Source: Pseudomonas sp. MF4836
GTDB taxonomy: Bacteria; Pseudomonadota; Gammaproteobacteria; Pseudomonadales; Pseudomonadaceae
Assembly: GCF_002018875.1 (NCBI RefSeq)
Contig: NZ_MVOL01000001.1
Coordinates: 62,001 to 126,000 of the forward strand
Length of the DNA: 64,000 nt
Direction of reading: 5' to 3'
The notes below the pieces were generated by a model. It was given only the letters and a program-made list of their open reading frames with translations. It did no database searches and was not told the origin of the DNA. The position numbers were made by a program, and so were the translations under genes. This document shows, piece by piece, positions 28,692-36,799 of this stretch. Position 1 is the stretch's first letter, and every line of letters starts with the position of its first letter.

Positions 28692-28705
28692 TTGTTGTTT
28701 TTGTT
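28692..28705 (-). promoter_or_regulatory. CA (Crc/Hfq) motif before the AAHS transporter
   Basis: Minus strand AACAAAAACAACAA, two overlapping AANAANAA matches, directly upstream of the GAGG ribosome site. Confidence 0.65.
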
Positions 28706-28982
28706 GTGGTGGCAAGCCAGGCGTCGGCACTGAATGCATCGGCGTTGCTGGCTGGCGATTAAGATAACAAAGATAACTAAAAAATGAATAGCGTCATGAT
28801 GTCAGGCAAAAAATACAAATAAACTCATATAAATCAAATGATTAACCTATCAATCCAGATGCAACTAAAAAATAGATAATATTATTAATGTTCGATTATC
28901 GGTCATTGACGATTGACGAGAGCCCCCGGCTGTTTCCATTCTCTGTCCGCGACGTTGGCTGCAAGGCCCTCGCTCAACACCT

Positions 28983-28999
28983 AAAACAACAACAAAAAA
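28983..28999 (+). promoter_or_regulatory. CA (Crc/Hfq) motif before oprD
   Basis: AAAACAACAACAAAAAA with exact AANAANAA matches, immediately before the GGA ribosome site of the gene starting at 29012. Confidence 0.65.
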
Positions 29000-29011
29000 T
29001 GGACATTGAAC

Positions 29012-30334
29012 ATGCCAAAACTCCCCACCGACGCCGTTGCGGCTGCGTCAGCTTCCCGTGTGTCCAGTCTCCATCCGGGTCTGGCCCTGGCCTTGCTGGG
29101 TGCGAGCCTGTTGCCCGGCCACCTCTGGGCCGCGGGTTTTGTCGAAGACAGCCACGGCACCTTGACCCTGCGCAATTACTACCTGGATCGCGACTACAAG
29201 GACGACGGCGCGAAGACCGCCGCGCGGGAATGGGCCCAGGGTTTCATCATGAACATGGAGTCGGGATTCACCGAAGGCACCGTCGGCTTTGGTCTGGATG
29301 TGCGCGGGCTGCTGGGGGTCAAGCTCGATTCCTCGCCGGACCGCAGCGGCACCGAACTGCTGCCGGTGTCGGCCAGCGACAAGCGCGCCGCGGATGACTA
29401 CTCGCGGCTGGCGCCCACCGCCAAACTGCGATTTGCCCAGACCACGGTGAAGACCGGCGATGTCTCGATCTTCCTGCCGTTCGCCTTTGCCAGCCCGTCG
29501 CGCCTGCTGCCGCAGACCTTTCGCGGCACCACCCTGAGCTCCAAGGACATCGACGGCCTGACCCTCAACACCGGCTACATCGACCGCATCAACAAGCGCG
29601 ACTCCACCGACTACCAGGCCATGACCATTGCCTCGCCCAACCGGCGTTTCAATGCCACTGCCACCACCTCGCACCTGGCGTACCTGGGGGGCGATTACCA
29701 GGTCAACCCGGACTTGAGTCTGCGCGCCTATCACGCTGAAGTGGCCGACCTCTACCAGCAGGACACCCTGGCCCTGCTGCACAATCTGCCCCTGGGCAAT
29801 GGCGTGCTGACCAGCGACCTGCGCAGTTTTTTCAGCCGTGAAGACGGCAGTGCCAAGGCCGGCAAGGTCGACAACCGCAACCTCTCGGCGTTGTTCGGCT
29901 ACAAGTTCGGTGGGCACCGCGTGAGCCTGGGGTACATGCATTCCACCGGCGACACGGCCACGCCCTACATTTCCGGCACCGAGTTGATGGGCATGAGCGA
30001 GCTGACCATGAGTTCGGACTTTCTCAACGCCAAGGAGCGTACCTGGCAAGCCATCTACGACTATGACTTCGCGGCGTCCGGCTTGCCCGGGCTCAAGAGT
30101 CGGCTGCGTTACGTGCGCGGCGACAACATCGAGCTCGCGGCCTTCAATGCCGAGGAGCGCAAGGAGCGCGAGTTCCAGATGGAGCTGGGGTACGTGGTAC
30201 AGAGCGGCCCGCTGAAAAACGTCGGGCTGATGGCGCGCAAGTCGATCTACCGCAATGATTTCCCGGCGGGTGCGGCGTTCCGCGATGAAAACCAGACCCG
30301 CTTCCTGGTGCTCTACACCTTGCCGATCTGGTAA
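29012..30334 (+). CDS. OprD-family outer-membrane porin
   Basis: Porin of 440 residues. Long signal peptide (cleavage near LWA/AGF), then GFVEDSHGTLTLRNYYLDRD, EWAQGFIMNMESGFT, GLDVRGLLGVKLDSSPDRSG, SRLLPQTFRGTTLSS and a C-terminal LYTLPIW. ATG 29012 is chosen (GGA at 29001) over an in-frame TTG two codons earlier. Placed between an AAHS transporter and the ferulate operon; probably the outer-membrane route for ferulate-like acids. Confidence 0.88.
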   Translation: MPKLPTDAVAAASASRVSSLHPGLALALLGASLLPGHLWAAGFVEDSHGTLTLRNYYLDRDYKDDGAKTAAREWAQGFIMNMESGFTEGTVGFGLDVRGLLGVKLDSSPDRSGTELLPVSASDKRAADDYSRLAPTAKLRFAQTTVKTGDVSIFLPFAFASPSRLLPQTFRGTTLSSKDIDGLTLNTGYIDRINKRDSTDYQAMTIASPNRRFNATATTSHLAYLGGDYQVNPDLSLRAYHAEVADLYQQDTLALLHNLPLGNGVLTSDLRSFFSREDGSAKAGKVDNRNLSALFGYKFGGHRVSLGYMHSTGDTATPYISGTELMGMSELTMSSDFLNAKERTWQAIYDYDFAASGLPGLKSRLRYVRGDNIELAAFNAEERKEREFQMELGYVVQSGPLKNVGLMARKSIYRNDFPAGAAFRDENQTRFLVLYTLPIW

Positions 30335-30357
30335 GCCCTCAAGCGAGCTGCAGCAAT

Positions 30358-30378
30358 GTGCCGGCCGTGTGCCGGCAC
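30358..30378. terminator. Hairpin between convergent oprD and ferR
   Basis: GTGCCGGC and GCCGGCAC pair over 8 bases with a 5-nt loop, between the stops of two convergent genes. No T-run on either side, so terminator function is tentative. Confidence 0.45.
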
Positions 30379-30385
30379 CTTGCGT

Positions 30386-30874
30386 TCAGTCCTGATACAC
30401 CTTCTTCAGCAGGCGCAGCAGCTCTTCGCGTTCCTCGCCGCTCAGGGCCGAGGTGGAGTCGAGGTCGCTTTGCGCGGCGATCTGCTTGAGCTCCTTGAGC
30501 AGGGTTTCGCCGGTCTTGCTCAGGAAGATCCCGTAGGAGCGCTTGTCCGGTTTGCAGCGCACCCGCACCGCCAGCGCGCGGCTTTCCAGCTTATTGAGCA
30601 ACGGCACCACTTGCGGCGGTTCGATGGCCAGGGCCCGCGCCAGGTCGGCCTGCATCAGCCCCGGGTTCTGGTCGATGATCGCCAGGGCCGAGAATTGCGC
30701 CGGGCGCAGATCATGGGCCGAAAGCCGGCCGATCAGGTTCTGGAACAACTTGAGCTGGGCGCGGCGCATGGCGTAGCCAATCAGTTCGTCCAGTGCCGAA
30801 TCCAGCGGCGCCTGAACCTCGGCGTTGGCGGGTGGGGCCTCGCGCAGGTCGGCGAGGGGAGAGGGCTTGGCCAT
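30386..30874 (-). CDS. ferR: MarR-family regulator of ferulate catabolism
   Basis: Regulator of 162 residues with the MarR winged helix (LMQADLARALAIEPPQVVPLLNKLESR, then KRSYGIFLSKTGETLLKELK). It is divergent from ech, as FerR is in P. putida and P. fluorescens, and is expected to repress the ech-vdh-fcs operon until feruloyl-CoA (or a similar thioester) binds. ATG 30874 chosen; an upstream TTG would add nine residues. Two overlapping palindromes in the 208-bp spacer are its probable operators. Confidence 0.85.
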   Translation of the reverse strand: MAKPSPLADLREAPPANAEVQAPLDSALDELIGYAMRRAQLKLFQNLIGRLSAHDLRPAQFSALAIIDQNPGLMQADLARALAIEPPQVVPLLNKLESRALAVRVRCKPDKRSYGIFLSKTGETLLKELKQIAAQSDLDSTSALSGEEREELLRLLKKVYQD

Positions 30875-30996
30875 GGCAAAAACATCCTGGGCGGTTAACA
30901 AGGCTATCTAGTTTGCCGGGGTTGGCGGCTGATAGCTACGGTTGCCTGTATGAGCAGTCTCTGCAGAAGGTTTTTATCCAGGGGAGAAAAAATTGG

Positions 30997-31019
30997 TTAA
31001 TTCAATTAATGGTTAATTG
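30997..31019. promoter_or_regulatory. Probable FerR operator: overlapping palindromes
   Basis: TTAATTCAATTAA (30997-31009) and CAATTAATGGTTAATTG (31003-31019) are both perfect inverted repeats around their centres and share seven bases. They lie between the divergent ferR and ech genes about 65 bp before the ech start, where a MarR dimer would block the promoter. Confidence 0.6.
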
Positions 31020-31082
31020 ACATAACTATATTTGCGGTTTAATTTCGAATCATCTTCAAGCCCAGAACAAGAGAGCATCGCC

Positions 31083-31913
31083 ATGAGCAATTACGAAGGT
31101 CGCTGGACAACGGTCAAGGTCGAAATCGAAGAAGGCATCGCGTGGGTCATTCTCAATCGCCCGGAAAAACGCAACGCCATGAGCCCGACCCTGAACCGGG
31201 AAATGATCGACGTGCTGGAAACCCTGGAGCAGGATCCGGCCGCCGGCGTGCTGGTACTGACCGGTGCCGGCGAAGCCTGGACCGCGGGCATGGACCTCAA
31301 GGAATACTTTCGCGAAGTGGATGCCGGCCCGGAAATCCTCCAGGAAAAAATCCGCCGTGAAGCCTCCCAATGGCAATGGAAACTGCTGCGCATGTACGCC
31401 AAGCCGACCATCGCCATGGTCAACGGCTGGTGCTTCGGTGGCGGCTTCAGCCCGCTGGTGGCCTGCGATCTGGCGATCTGCGCCGACGAAGCGACCTTCG
31501 GCCTCTCGGAAATCAACTGGGGCATCCCGCCGGGCAACTTGGTGAGCAAGGCCATGGCCGACACCGTGGGCCATCGCCAGTCGCTGTACTACATCATGAC
31601 CGGCAAGACCTTTGGCGGGCAGAAAGCCGCCGAGATGGGCCTGGTCAACGAAAGCGTGCCCCTGGCCCAATTGCGCGAAGTCACGATCGAACTGGCGCGC
31701 AACCTGCTGGAGAAAAACCCGGTGGTGCTGCGCGCAGCCAAGCATGGCTTCAAGCGTTGCCGCGAGCTGACCTGGGAGCAGAACGAAGATTACCTGTACG
31801 CCAAGCTCGACCAGTCGCGGCTGCTGGACACCGAAGGTGGGCGCGAGCAGGGCATGAAGCAGTTCCTCGACGACAAGAGCATCAAGCCCGGCCTGCAGGC
31901 GTACAAACGCTGA
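31083..31913 (+). CDS. ech: Feruloyl-CoA hydratase-lyase (hydroxycinnamoyl-CoA hydratase-lyase)
   Basis: Crotonase-fold enzyme of 276 residues that hydrates feruloyl-CoA and cleaves it to vanillin and acetyl-CoA. Length and residues match the characterised P. fluorescens enzyme: Met70, Tyr75, Gly120, Ser123, catalytic Glu143 and Tyr239 are all in place. The oxyanion-hole segments TAGMDLKEYF and GWCFGGGFSPLVACD are clear. ATG 31083 is used rather than an upstream TTG. First gene of ech-vdh-fcs-aat-acd. Confidence 0.95.
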   Translation: MSNYEGRWTTVKVEIEEGIAWVILNRPEKRNAMSPTLNREMIDVLETLEQDPAAGVLVLTGAGEAWTAGMDLKEYFREVDAGPEILQEKIRREASQWQWKLLRMYAKPTIAMVNGWCFGGGFSPLVACDLAICADEATFGLSEINWGIPPGNLVSKAMADTVGHRQSLYYIMTGKTFGGQKAAEMGLVNESVPLAQLREVTIELARNLLEKNPVVLRAAKHGFKRCRELTWEQNEDYLYAKLDQSRLLDTEGGREQGMKQFLDDKSIKPGLQAYKR

Positions 31914-31922
31914 GCCCGGCAG

Positions 31923-31951
31923 GCGAATAGCGGGCGCATCCCGCTGTTCGC
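31923..31951 (+). other. Intercistronic hairpin between ech and vdh
   Basis: GCGAATAGCGGG (31923-31934) pairs with CCCGCTGTTCGC (31940-31951) over 12 positions, one being G-U, with a 5-nt loop. No T-run; probably an mRNA stabiliser that sets relative expression within the operon. Confidence 0.5.
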
Positions 31952-32020
31952 TGCGCCGCCCTGGCGCTACTGTTACACCGCTGCGCTGCATTCCCGACAA
32001 AGACAAAAAGAGGAATCACC

Positions 32021-33469
32021 ATGCTGGACGTGCCCCTGCTGATTGGTGGCCAGTCGCGCCCCGCCGGCGACGGTCGAACCTTCGAACGCCGCAACCCGGT
32101 GACCGGCGCTGTGGTTTCGCGCGTGGCCGCCGCGACCCTGGAAGATGCCGATGCCGCCGTGGCGGCGGCCCAGGCTGCATTCCCCACCTGGGCGGCCCTG
32201 GCCCCCAATGAACGGCGCAGCCGCCTGCTCAAGGCCGCCGAGCAATTGCAGGCGCGCAGTGGCGAATTCATTGCCGCCGCCGGCGAGACCGGGGCCATGG
32301 CCAACTGGTACGGCTTCAACGTGCGCCTGGCGGCCAACATGCTGCGTGAAGCGGCGTCGATGACCACCCAGATCAATGGCGAAGTCATCCCCTCGGATGT
32401 CCCCGGCAGTTTCGCCATGGCCCTGCGCCAACCCTGCGGCGTGGTACTGGGCATCGCGCCATGGAACGCCCCGGTGATTCTCGCCACTCGGGCCATCGCC
32501 ATGCCTCTGGCCTGCGGCAACACCGTGGTGCTCAAGGCTTCCGAACTGAGCCCGGCGGTGCACCGCCTGATCGGCCAGGTGCTGCAGGATGCCGGCCTGG
32601 GCGATGGCGTGGTCAACGTCATCAGCAATGCCCCGGCGGATGCCGCAGCCATTGTCGAGCGCCTGATCGCCAACCCGGCGGTGCGGCGGGTCAACTTCAC
32701 TGGCTCGACCCATGTCGGGCGGATTGTCGGCGAGCTTTCGGCGCGCCACCTCAAGCCGGCCCTGCTGGAACTGGGAGGCAAGGCGCCGCTGCTGGTGCTG
32801 GATGACGCCGACCTGGACGCCGCCGTCGAAGCCGCCGCCTTTGGCGCCTACTTCAATCAGGGGCAGATCTGCATGTCCACCGAGCGCCTGATCGTCGATG
32901 CCAAGGTCGCCGATGCCTTTGTCGCCAAGCTGGCGGCCAAGGTCGAGACCCTGCGGGCCGGCGACCCGGCGGCCGAAGATTCGGTGCTCGGCTCCCTGGT
33001 GGATGCCAGTGCCGGCACACGGATCAAGGCCCTGATCGACGATGCCCTGGGCAAGGGCGCGCGGCTGGTGGTCGGCGGGCAACTGGACGGCAGCATCCTG
33101 CAGCCGACCCTGCTCGACGGCGTCACCGAGCAGATGCGCCTGTACCGCGAGGAGTCCTTCGGCCCGGTGGCGGTGTTGCTGCGCGGCAGCGGTGATGAAG
33201 AGCTTTTGCGCCTGGCCAACGATTCCGAGTTCGGCCTGTCGGCGGCGATTTTCAGCCGCGACACCGGGCGCGCCCTGGCCTTGGCGCAGCGGGTCGAGTC
33301 GGGCATCTGCCATATCAACGGCCCCACCGTGCACGACGAAGCGCAAATGCCGTTTGGCGGCGTCAAGTCCAGCGGCTACGGCAGCTTTGGCGGCAAGGCC
33401 TCGATCGAGCACTTCACCCAATTGCGCTGGGTCACCTTGCAGAACGGCCCACGGCACTACCCGATCTGA
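32021..33469 (+). CDS. vdh: Vanillin dehydrogenase
   Basis: NAD-dependent aldehyde dehydrogenase of 482 residues that oxidises vanillin to vanillate. Catalytic Glu250 in LLELGGKAPL and Cys284 in NQGQICMST are present, with GIAPWNAPVILATRA and the cofactor segment FTGSTHVGRIVG typical of the vanillin/benzaldehyde branch. AGAGGA precedes the ATG. Order after ech and before fcs matches the P. putida ferulate operon. Confidence 0.92.
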   Translation: MLDVPLLIGGQSRPAGDGRTFERRNPVTGAVVSRVAAATLEDADAAVAAAQAAFPTWAALAPNERRSRLLKAAEQLQARSGEFIAAAGETGAMANWYGFNVRLAANMLREAASMTTQINGEVIPSDVPGSFAMALRQPCGVVLGIAPWNAPVILATRAIAMPLACGNTVVLKASELSPAVHRLIGQVLQDAGLGDGVVNVISNAPADAAAIVERLIANPAVRRVNFTGSTHVGRIVGELSARHLKPALLELGGKAPLLVLDDADLDAAVEAAAFGAYFNQGQICMSTERLIVDAKVADAFVAKLAAKVETLRAGDPAAEDSVLGSLVDASAGTRIKALIDDALGKGARLVVGGQLDGSILQPTLLDGVTEQMRLYREESFGPVAVLLRGSGDEELLRLANDSEFGLSAAIFSRDTGRALALAQRVESGICHINGPTVHDEAQMPFGGVKSSGYGSFGGKASIEHFTQLRWVTLQNGPRHYPI

Positions 33470-33477
33470 TCCGTCGC

Positions 33478-33512
33478 CACGGGCCGCGGCGCGATTGCGC
33501 CCGCCGCCCGTG
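33478..33512 (+). other. Intercistronic hairpin between vdh and fcs
   Basis: CACGGGC (33478-33484) with GCCCGTG (33506-33512), plus inner GGCGC (33488-33492) with GCGCC (33497-33501). No T-run; likely processing or attenuation structure. Confidence 0.45.
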
Positions 33513-33526
33513 TGCAGGCCAGGCAT

Positions 33527-33534
33527 AACAATAA
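33527..33534 (+). promoter_or_regulatory. CA-like (Crc/Hfq) motif upstream of fcs
   Basis: AACAATAA inside ATAACAATAACAAGG. It is an exact AANAANAA but about 70 bases before the ribosome site, so weaker than the other examples. Confidence 0.35.
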
Positions 33535-33618
33535 CAAGGCCGCAGCCACCGGCTGCCATGCTTGCCAGCTGTCGCCCTGCGTGCGCGGCGCAGGCGTGCC
33601 TTGATGGAGGACATGTAC

Positions 33619-35502
33619 GTGAGTTCCGAATTCAGAGCGCCATCCCCACCCGCGGCCAACCCGCCGCGTTACCGCCAGGTGTCCATTGGCCGGCCGGCGG
33701 TTGCGGTCAGTGAAGAGCAGGGCGTGCTGCATATGCGCTCCCTGGAACCCCTGGCCCCGTTGCCGGATCGGTTGCTCGATCGCCTGGTGCACTGGGCCCG
33801 GGTACGCCCCGAGCAGACCTTTATTGCCGCGCGCGAGGCGGGCGGCGACTGGCGCCGGGTCAGCTATGCGCAGATGCTCGACAGTGTGCGGGCCATCGCC
33901 CAGGGCCTGCTGAGTTACGGGCTGTCGGCCGACAAGCCGCTGGCGCTGCTCTCGGGCAATGACATCGAACACCTGCAACTGGCCCTGGGCGCGATGTACG
34001 CCGGGATTCCCTATTGCCCGGTGTCGCCGGCCTATTCGCTGCTGTCCCAGGACTTTGCCAAACTGCGCCACGTCTGCGACCTGTTGCAGCCGGGGCTGGT
34101 GTTTGTCAGCGATGCCGGCGCTTACCAGCGCGCCATCGACGCCGTGCTGCCGCCCGAGACGCCGCTGATCAGCGTGCGTGGCCAGGTGCCGGGGCGGCGT
34201 CAGGCGAGCTTTGCCAGCCTGCTTGCAGAGCCCGGTGGCGCCGAGGCCGATGCGGCCTTTGCCGCCACCGGCCCGGACAGCATCGCCAAGTTTCTCTTCA
34301 CCTCGGGCTCGACCAAATTGCCCAAGGCGGTGATCACCACGCAACGCATGCTCTGCGCCAACCAGCAGATGCTGTTGCAGACCTTCCCGGTGTTCGGTGA
34401 AGAGCCGCCGGTGCTGGTGGACTGGCTGCCGTGGAACCACACCTTCGGTGGCAGCCATAACGTCGGCATAGTGCTCTACAACGGCGGCAGTTTTTACCTG
34501 GACGACGGCAAACCCACGGCCCAGGGCTTCGCCGAAACCTTGCGCAACCTCAAGGAAGTCTCGCCCACCGCCTACCTGACCGTGCCCAAGGGCTGGGAAG
34601 AACTGGTCAACGCCCTGGAACAGGATGGGGAGTTGCGTGAGTGTTTTTTCAAGCGCATGAGCCTGTTCTTCTTCGCCGCCGCCGGGCTCTCGCAAAGTGT
34701 CTGGGACCGCCTCGACCGGGTCGCCGAGCAGCACTGCGGCGAACGCATCCGGATGATGGCCGGGCTGGGCATGACCGAGGCTTCGCCGTCCTGCACCTTT
34801 ACCACCGGGCCCTTGTCCATGGCCGGCTACATCGGCCTGCCGGCGCCGGGGTGCGAAGTGCGCCTGGTGCCGGTGGACGGCAAGCTCGAAGGGCGTTTTC
34901 GCGGGCCGCACATCATGCCCGGCTACTGGCGCGCAGCGCAGCAGACCGCCGAGGTGTTCGACGCCCAGGGCTTCTACTGCTCGGGGGATGCGCTCAAGCT
35001 CGCCGACGCCCATGACCCGCAACTGGGGCTGATGTTCGACGGGCGCATCGCCGAGGATTTCAAGTTGTCGTCCGGGGTGTTTGTCAGCGTCGGCCCACTG
35101 CGCAACCGCGCGGTGCTTGAAGGCTCGCCCTATGTCCAGGACCTGGTGGTGGCAGCGCCGGACCGCGAATGCCTGGGGGCTTTGGTGTTCCCACGCCTGT
35201 ATGAATGCCGCCGGCTGGCCGGGCTGGCCGCCGATGCCAGCGACGCCCAGGTGCTGACCAGCGCGCCGGTGCGCCAGTGGTTCGGCGACTGGTTGCAGCG
35301 CCTGAACCGTGAGGCCAGCGGCAATGCCAGCCGCCTGGAGTGGATCGCCCTGCAGGTGGAGCCGGCGTCCATCGACCGTGGGGAAATCACCGACAAGGGT
35401 TCGATCAATCAGCGCGCGGTGTTGCAGTGGCGCGCCGAGCAGGTCGAGGCCCTGTATCGCGGCCTGGAGCCGTCGATTCTGCGCGCCGGGCCCAAGCCAT
35501 GA
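33619..35502 (+). CDS. fcs: Feruloyl-CoA synthetase
   Basis: AMP-forming acyl-CoA ligase of 627 residues that activates ferulate, p-coumarate and caffeate. P-loop FLFTSGSTKLPKAV, NHTFGGSHNVG, and the core A8 GLGMTEASP followed later by SGDALKLAD and ITDKGSINQRAVL. GTG 33619 is preferred: GGAGG (33606-33610) is eight bases upstream, whereas the ATG at 33613 is only two bases from it and ATG 33604 overlaps it. Its stop overlaps the next ATG (ATGA). Third gene of the operon. Confidence 0.9.
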   Translation: MSSEFRAPSPPAANPPRYRQVSIGRPAVAVSEEQGVLHMRSLEPLAPLPDRLLDRLVHWARVRPEQTFIAAREAGGDWRRVSYAQMLDSVRAIAQGLLSYGLSADKPLALLSGNDIEHLQLALGAMYAGIPYCPVSPAYSLLSQDFAKLRHVCDLLQPGLVFVSDAGAYQRAIDAVLPPETPLISVRGQVPGRRQASFASLLAEPGGAEADAAFAATGPDSIAKFLFTSGSTKLPKAVITTQRMLCANQQMLLQTFPVFGEEPPVLVDWLPWNHTFGGSHNVGIVLYNGGSFYLDDGKPTAQGFAETLRNLKEVSPTAYLTVPKGWEELVNALEQDGELRECFFKRMSLFFFAAAGLSQSVWDRLDRVAEQHCGERIRMMAGLGMTEASPSCTFTTGPLSMAGYIGLPAPGCEVRLVPVDGKLEGRFRGPHIMPGYWRAAQQTAEVFDAQGFYCSGDALKLADAHDPQLGLMFDGRIAEDFKLSSGVFVSVGPLRNRAVLEGSPYVQDLVVAAPDRECLGALVFPRLYECRRLAGLAADASDAQVLTSAPVRQWFGDWLQRLNREASGNASRLEWIALQVEPASIDRGEITDKGSINQRAVLQWRAEQVEALYRGLEPSILRAGPKP

Positions 35503-36740
35503 GTGGCAACGGGCAGTACGCCGGGTTTGCCGATGTGGCGATCTACGACGCGCTGCGCACGCCCTGGGTCGACCTCGGTGGCGACCTGGCAGAGATCTCG
35601 CCGATCGACCTGGGGATCAAGGTCGGGCGCGAGGTACTGGCTCGCGCCGGCATCGATCCGCGGGCGGTGGACAGCGTGCTGGCCGGGTCCATGGCCCAGG
35701 CCAGTTTCGACGCCTACCTGCTGCCCCGGCATATCGGCCTCTACAGCGGCGTCGGGCAGGCGGTGCCGGCCCTCGGCGTGCAGCGCATCTGTGCCACCGG
35801 TTTCGAGCTGCTGCGCCAGGCGGCCGAGCAGCTGCGGGACGAGGTGCAACTGGCGTTGTGCGTGGCCAGTGAATCGATGTCGCGCAACCCGATTGCCGCC
35901 TACACCCATCGCGGCGGTTTCCGCCTGGGGGCGGCGGTGCAGTTCAAGGACTTTTTATGGGAAGCGCTGTACGACCCGGCGCCGGGGCTGGACATGATTG
36001 CCACCGCCGACAACCTGGCGCGGCGCTATGGCCTGACCCGTGAAACCGTGGATGCCTACGCCTGCACCAGCCACCAGCGAGCCCTGGCGGCCCAGCAGGC
36101 GGGCTGGTTCGAGCCGGAAATCGTCGCCGTGCGCAACCAGACCTTCGAGCTCGACGGCTATCAGCCGCGCAGCATTCGGCTGCCGCGGGGTGTCGACTCG
36201 GTCAGTCAGGACAGCCATCCGCGCCCCAGCGAACAGGCGGCCCTGGCCCGGCTGCGGGCCATCCACGAGGGTGGGATGCAGACCGCCGGCAACAGTTGCG
36301 CAGTGGTCGATGGCGCGGCAGCGGCCCTGGTCGGGCGGGCGTCGGCGTGCAGCACTACGCCCCTGGCGCTGTTGCTGGCCAGTGCGGTGGTTGGGGTGGC
36401 GCCGGAGTTCATGGGCATCGGCCCGGCCCCGGCGATTCACCTGCTACTCCAGCGCAGCGGCCTGAGCCTCGAGCAGATCGGCCGCATTGAAATCAACGAG
36501 GCCCAGGCGGCCCAGGTGCTGGCCGTGGCCCGGGAGCTGGAGCTGGACGGCGAGCGCCTCAATGTCCAGGGCGGCTCCCTGGCCCTGGGCCATCCCCTGG
36601 CCGCCAGCGGCCTGCGCCTGGTGCTGACCCTGGCCCGGCAACTGCGCGAGCACAACCTGCGCTACGGGATCGCCGCCGCCTGCGTCGGGGGCGGCCAGGG
36701 CATGGCGCTGCTGATCGAAAACCCGGCCTGGCGCGCCTGA
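35499..36740 (+). CDS. aat: Beta-ketothiolase of the ferulate operon
   Basis: Thiolase of 413 residues. Nucleophile Cys98 in QRICATGFELL, the GHPLAASG histidine motif and the C-terminal AACVGGGQGMA cysteine are present. NEAQAAQVLAV matches the NEAFA region. Starts inside the fcs stop, so it is translationally coupled. In P. putida the equivalent gene lies here but is dispensable for the ech retro-aldol route; it may serve a beta-oxidation branch with the next gene. Confidence 0.88.
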   Translation: MSGNGQYAGFADVAIYDALRTPWVDLGGDLAEISPIDLGIKVGREVLARAGIDPRAVDSVLAGSMAQASFDAYLLPRHIGLYSGVGQAVPALGVQRICATGFELLRQAAEQLRDEVQLALCVASESMSRNPIAAYTHRGGFRLGAAVQFKDFLWEALYDPAPGLDMIATADNLARRYGLTRETVDAYACTSHQRALAAQQAGWFEPEIVAVRNQTFELDGYQPRSIRLPRGVDSVSQDSHPRPSEQAALARLRAIHEGGMQTAGNSCAVVDGAAAALVGRASACSTTPLALLLASAVVGVAPEFMGIGPAPAIHLLLQRSGLSLEQIGRIEINEAQAAQVLAVARELELDGERLNVQGGSLALGHPLAASGLRLVLTLARQLREHNLRYGIAAACVGGGQGMALLIENPAWRA

Positions 36741-36799
36741 GGCCGACCGGCCCGCCGACCCTGGCGGGCCACTCTTTTTCTACCCGATGAGGTGTCCCC

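Larger units (their letters stand above)
28680..29011. promoter_or_regulatory. AT-rich divergent promoter region (MFS / oprD)
   Basis: 332 bp with no gene. Positions about 28755-28905 are strikingly AT-rich for this genome, with a direct repeat AAGATAACAAAGATAAC and a GATT-N8-AATC inverted repeat near 28838-28857. Both divergent genes probably start here. GGTTAAT on the minus strand (about 28841) resembles the half site of the palindromes before ech, so FerR control is possible. Confidence 0.45.
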
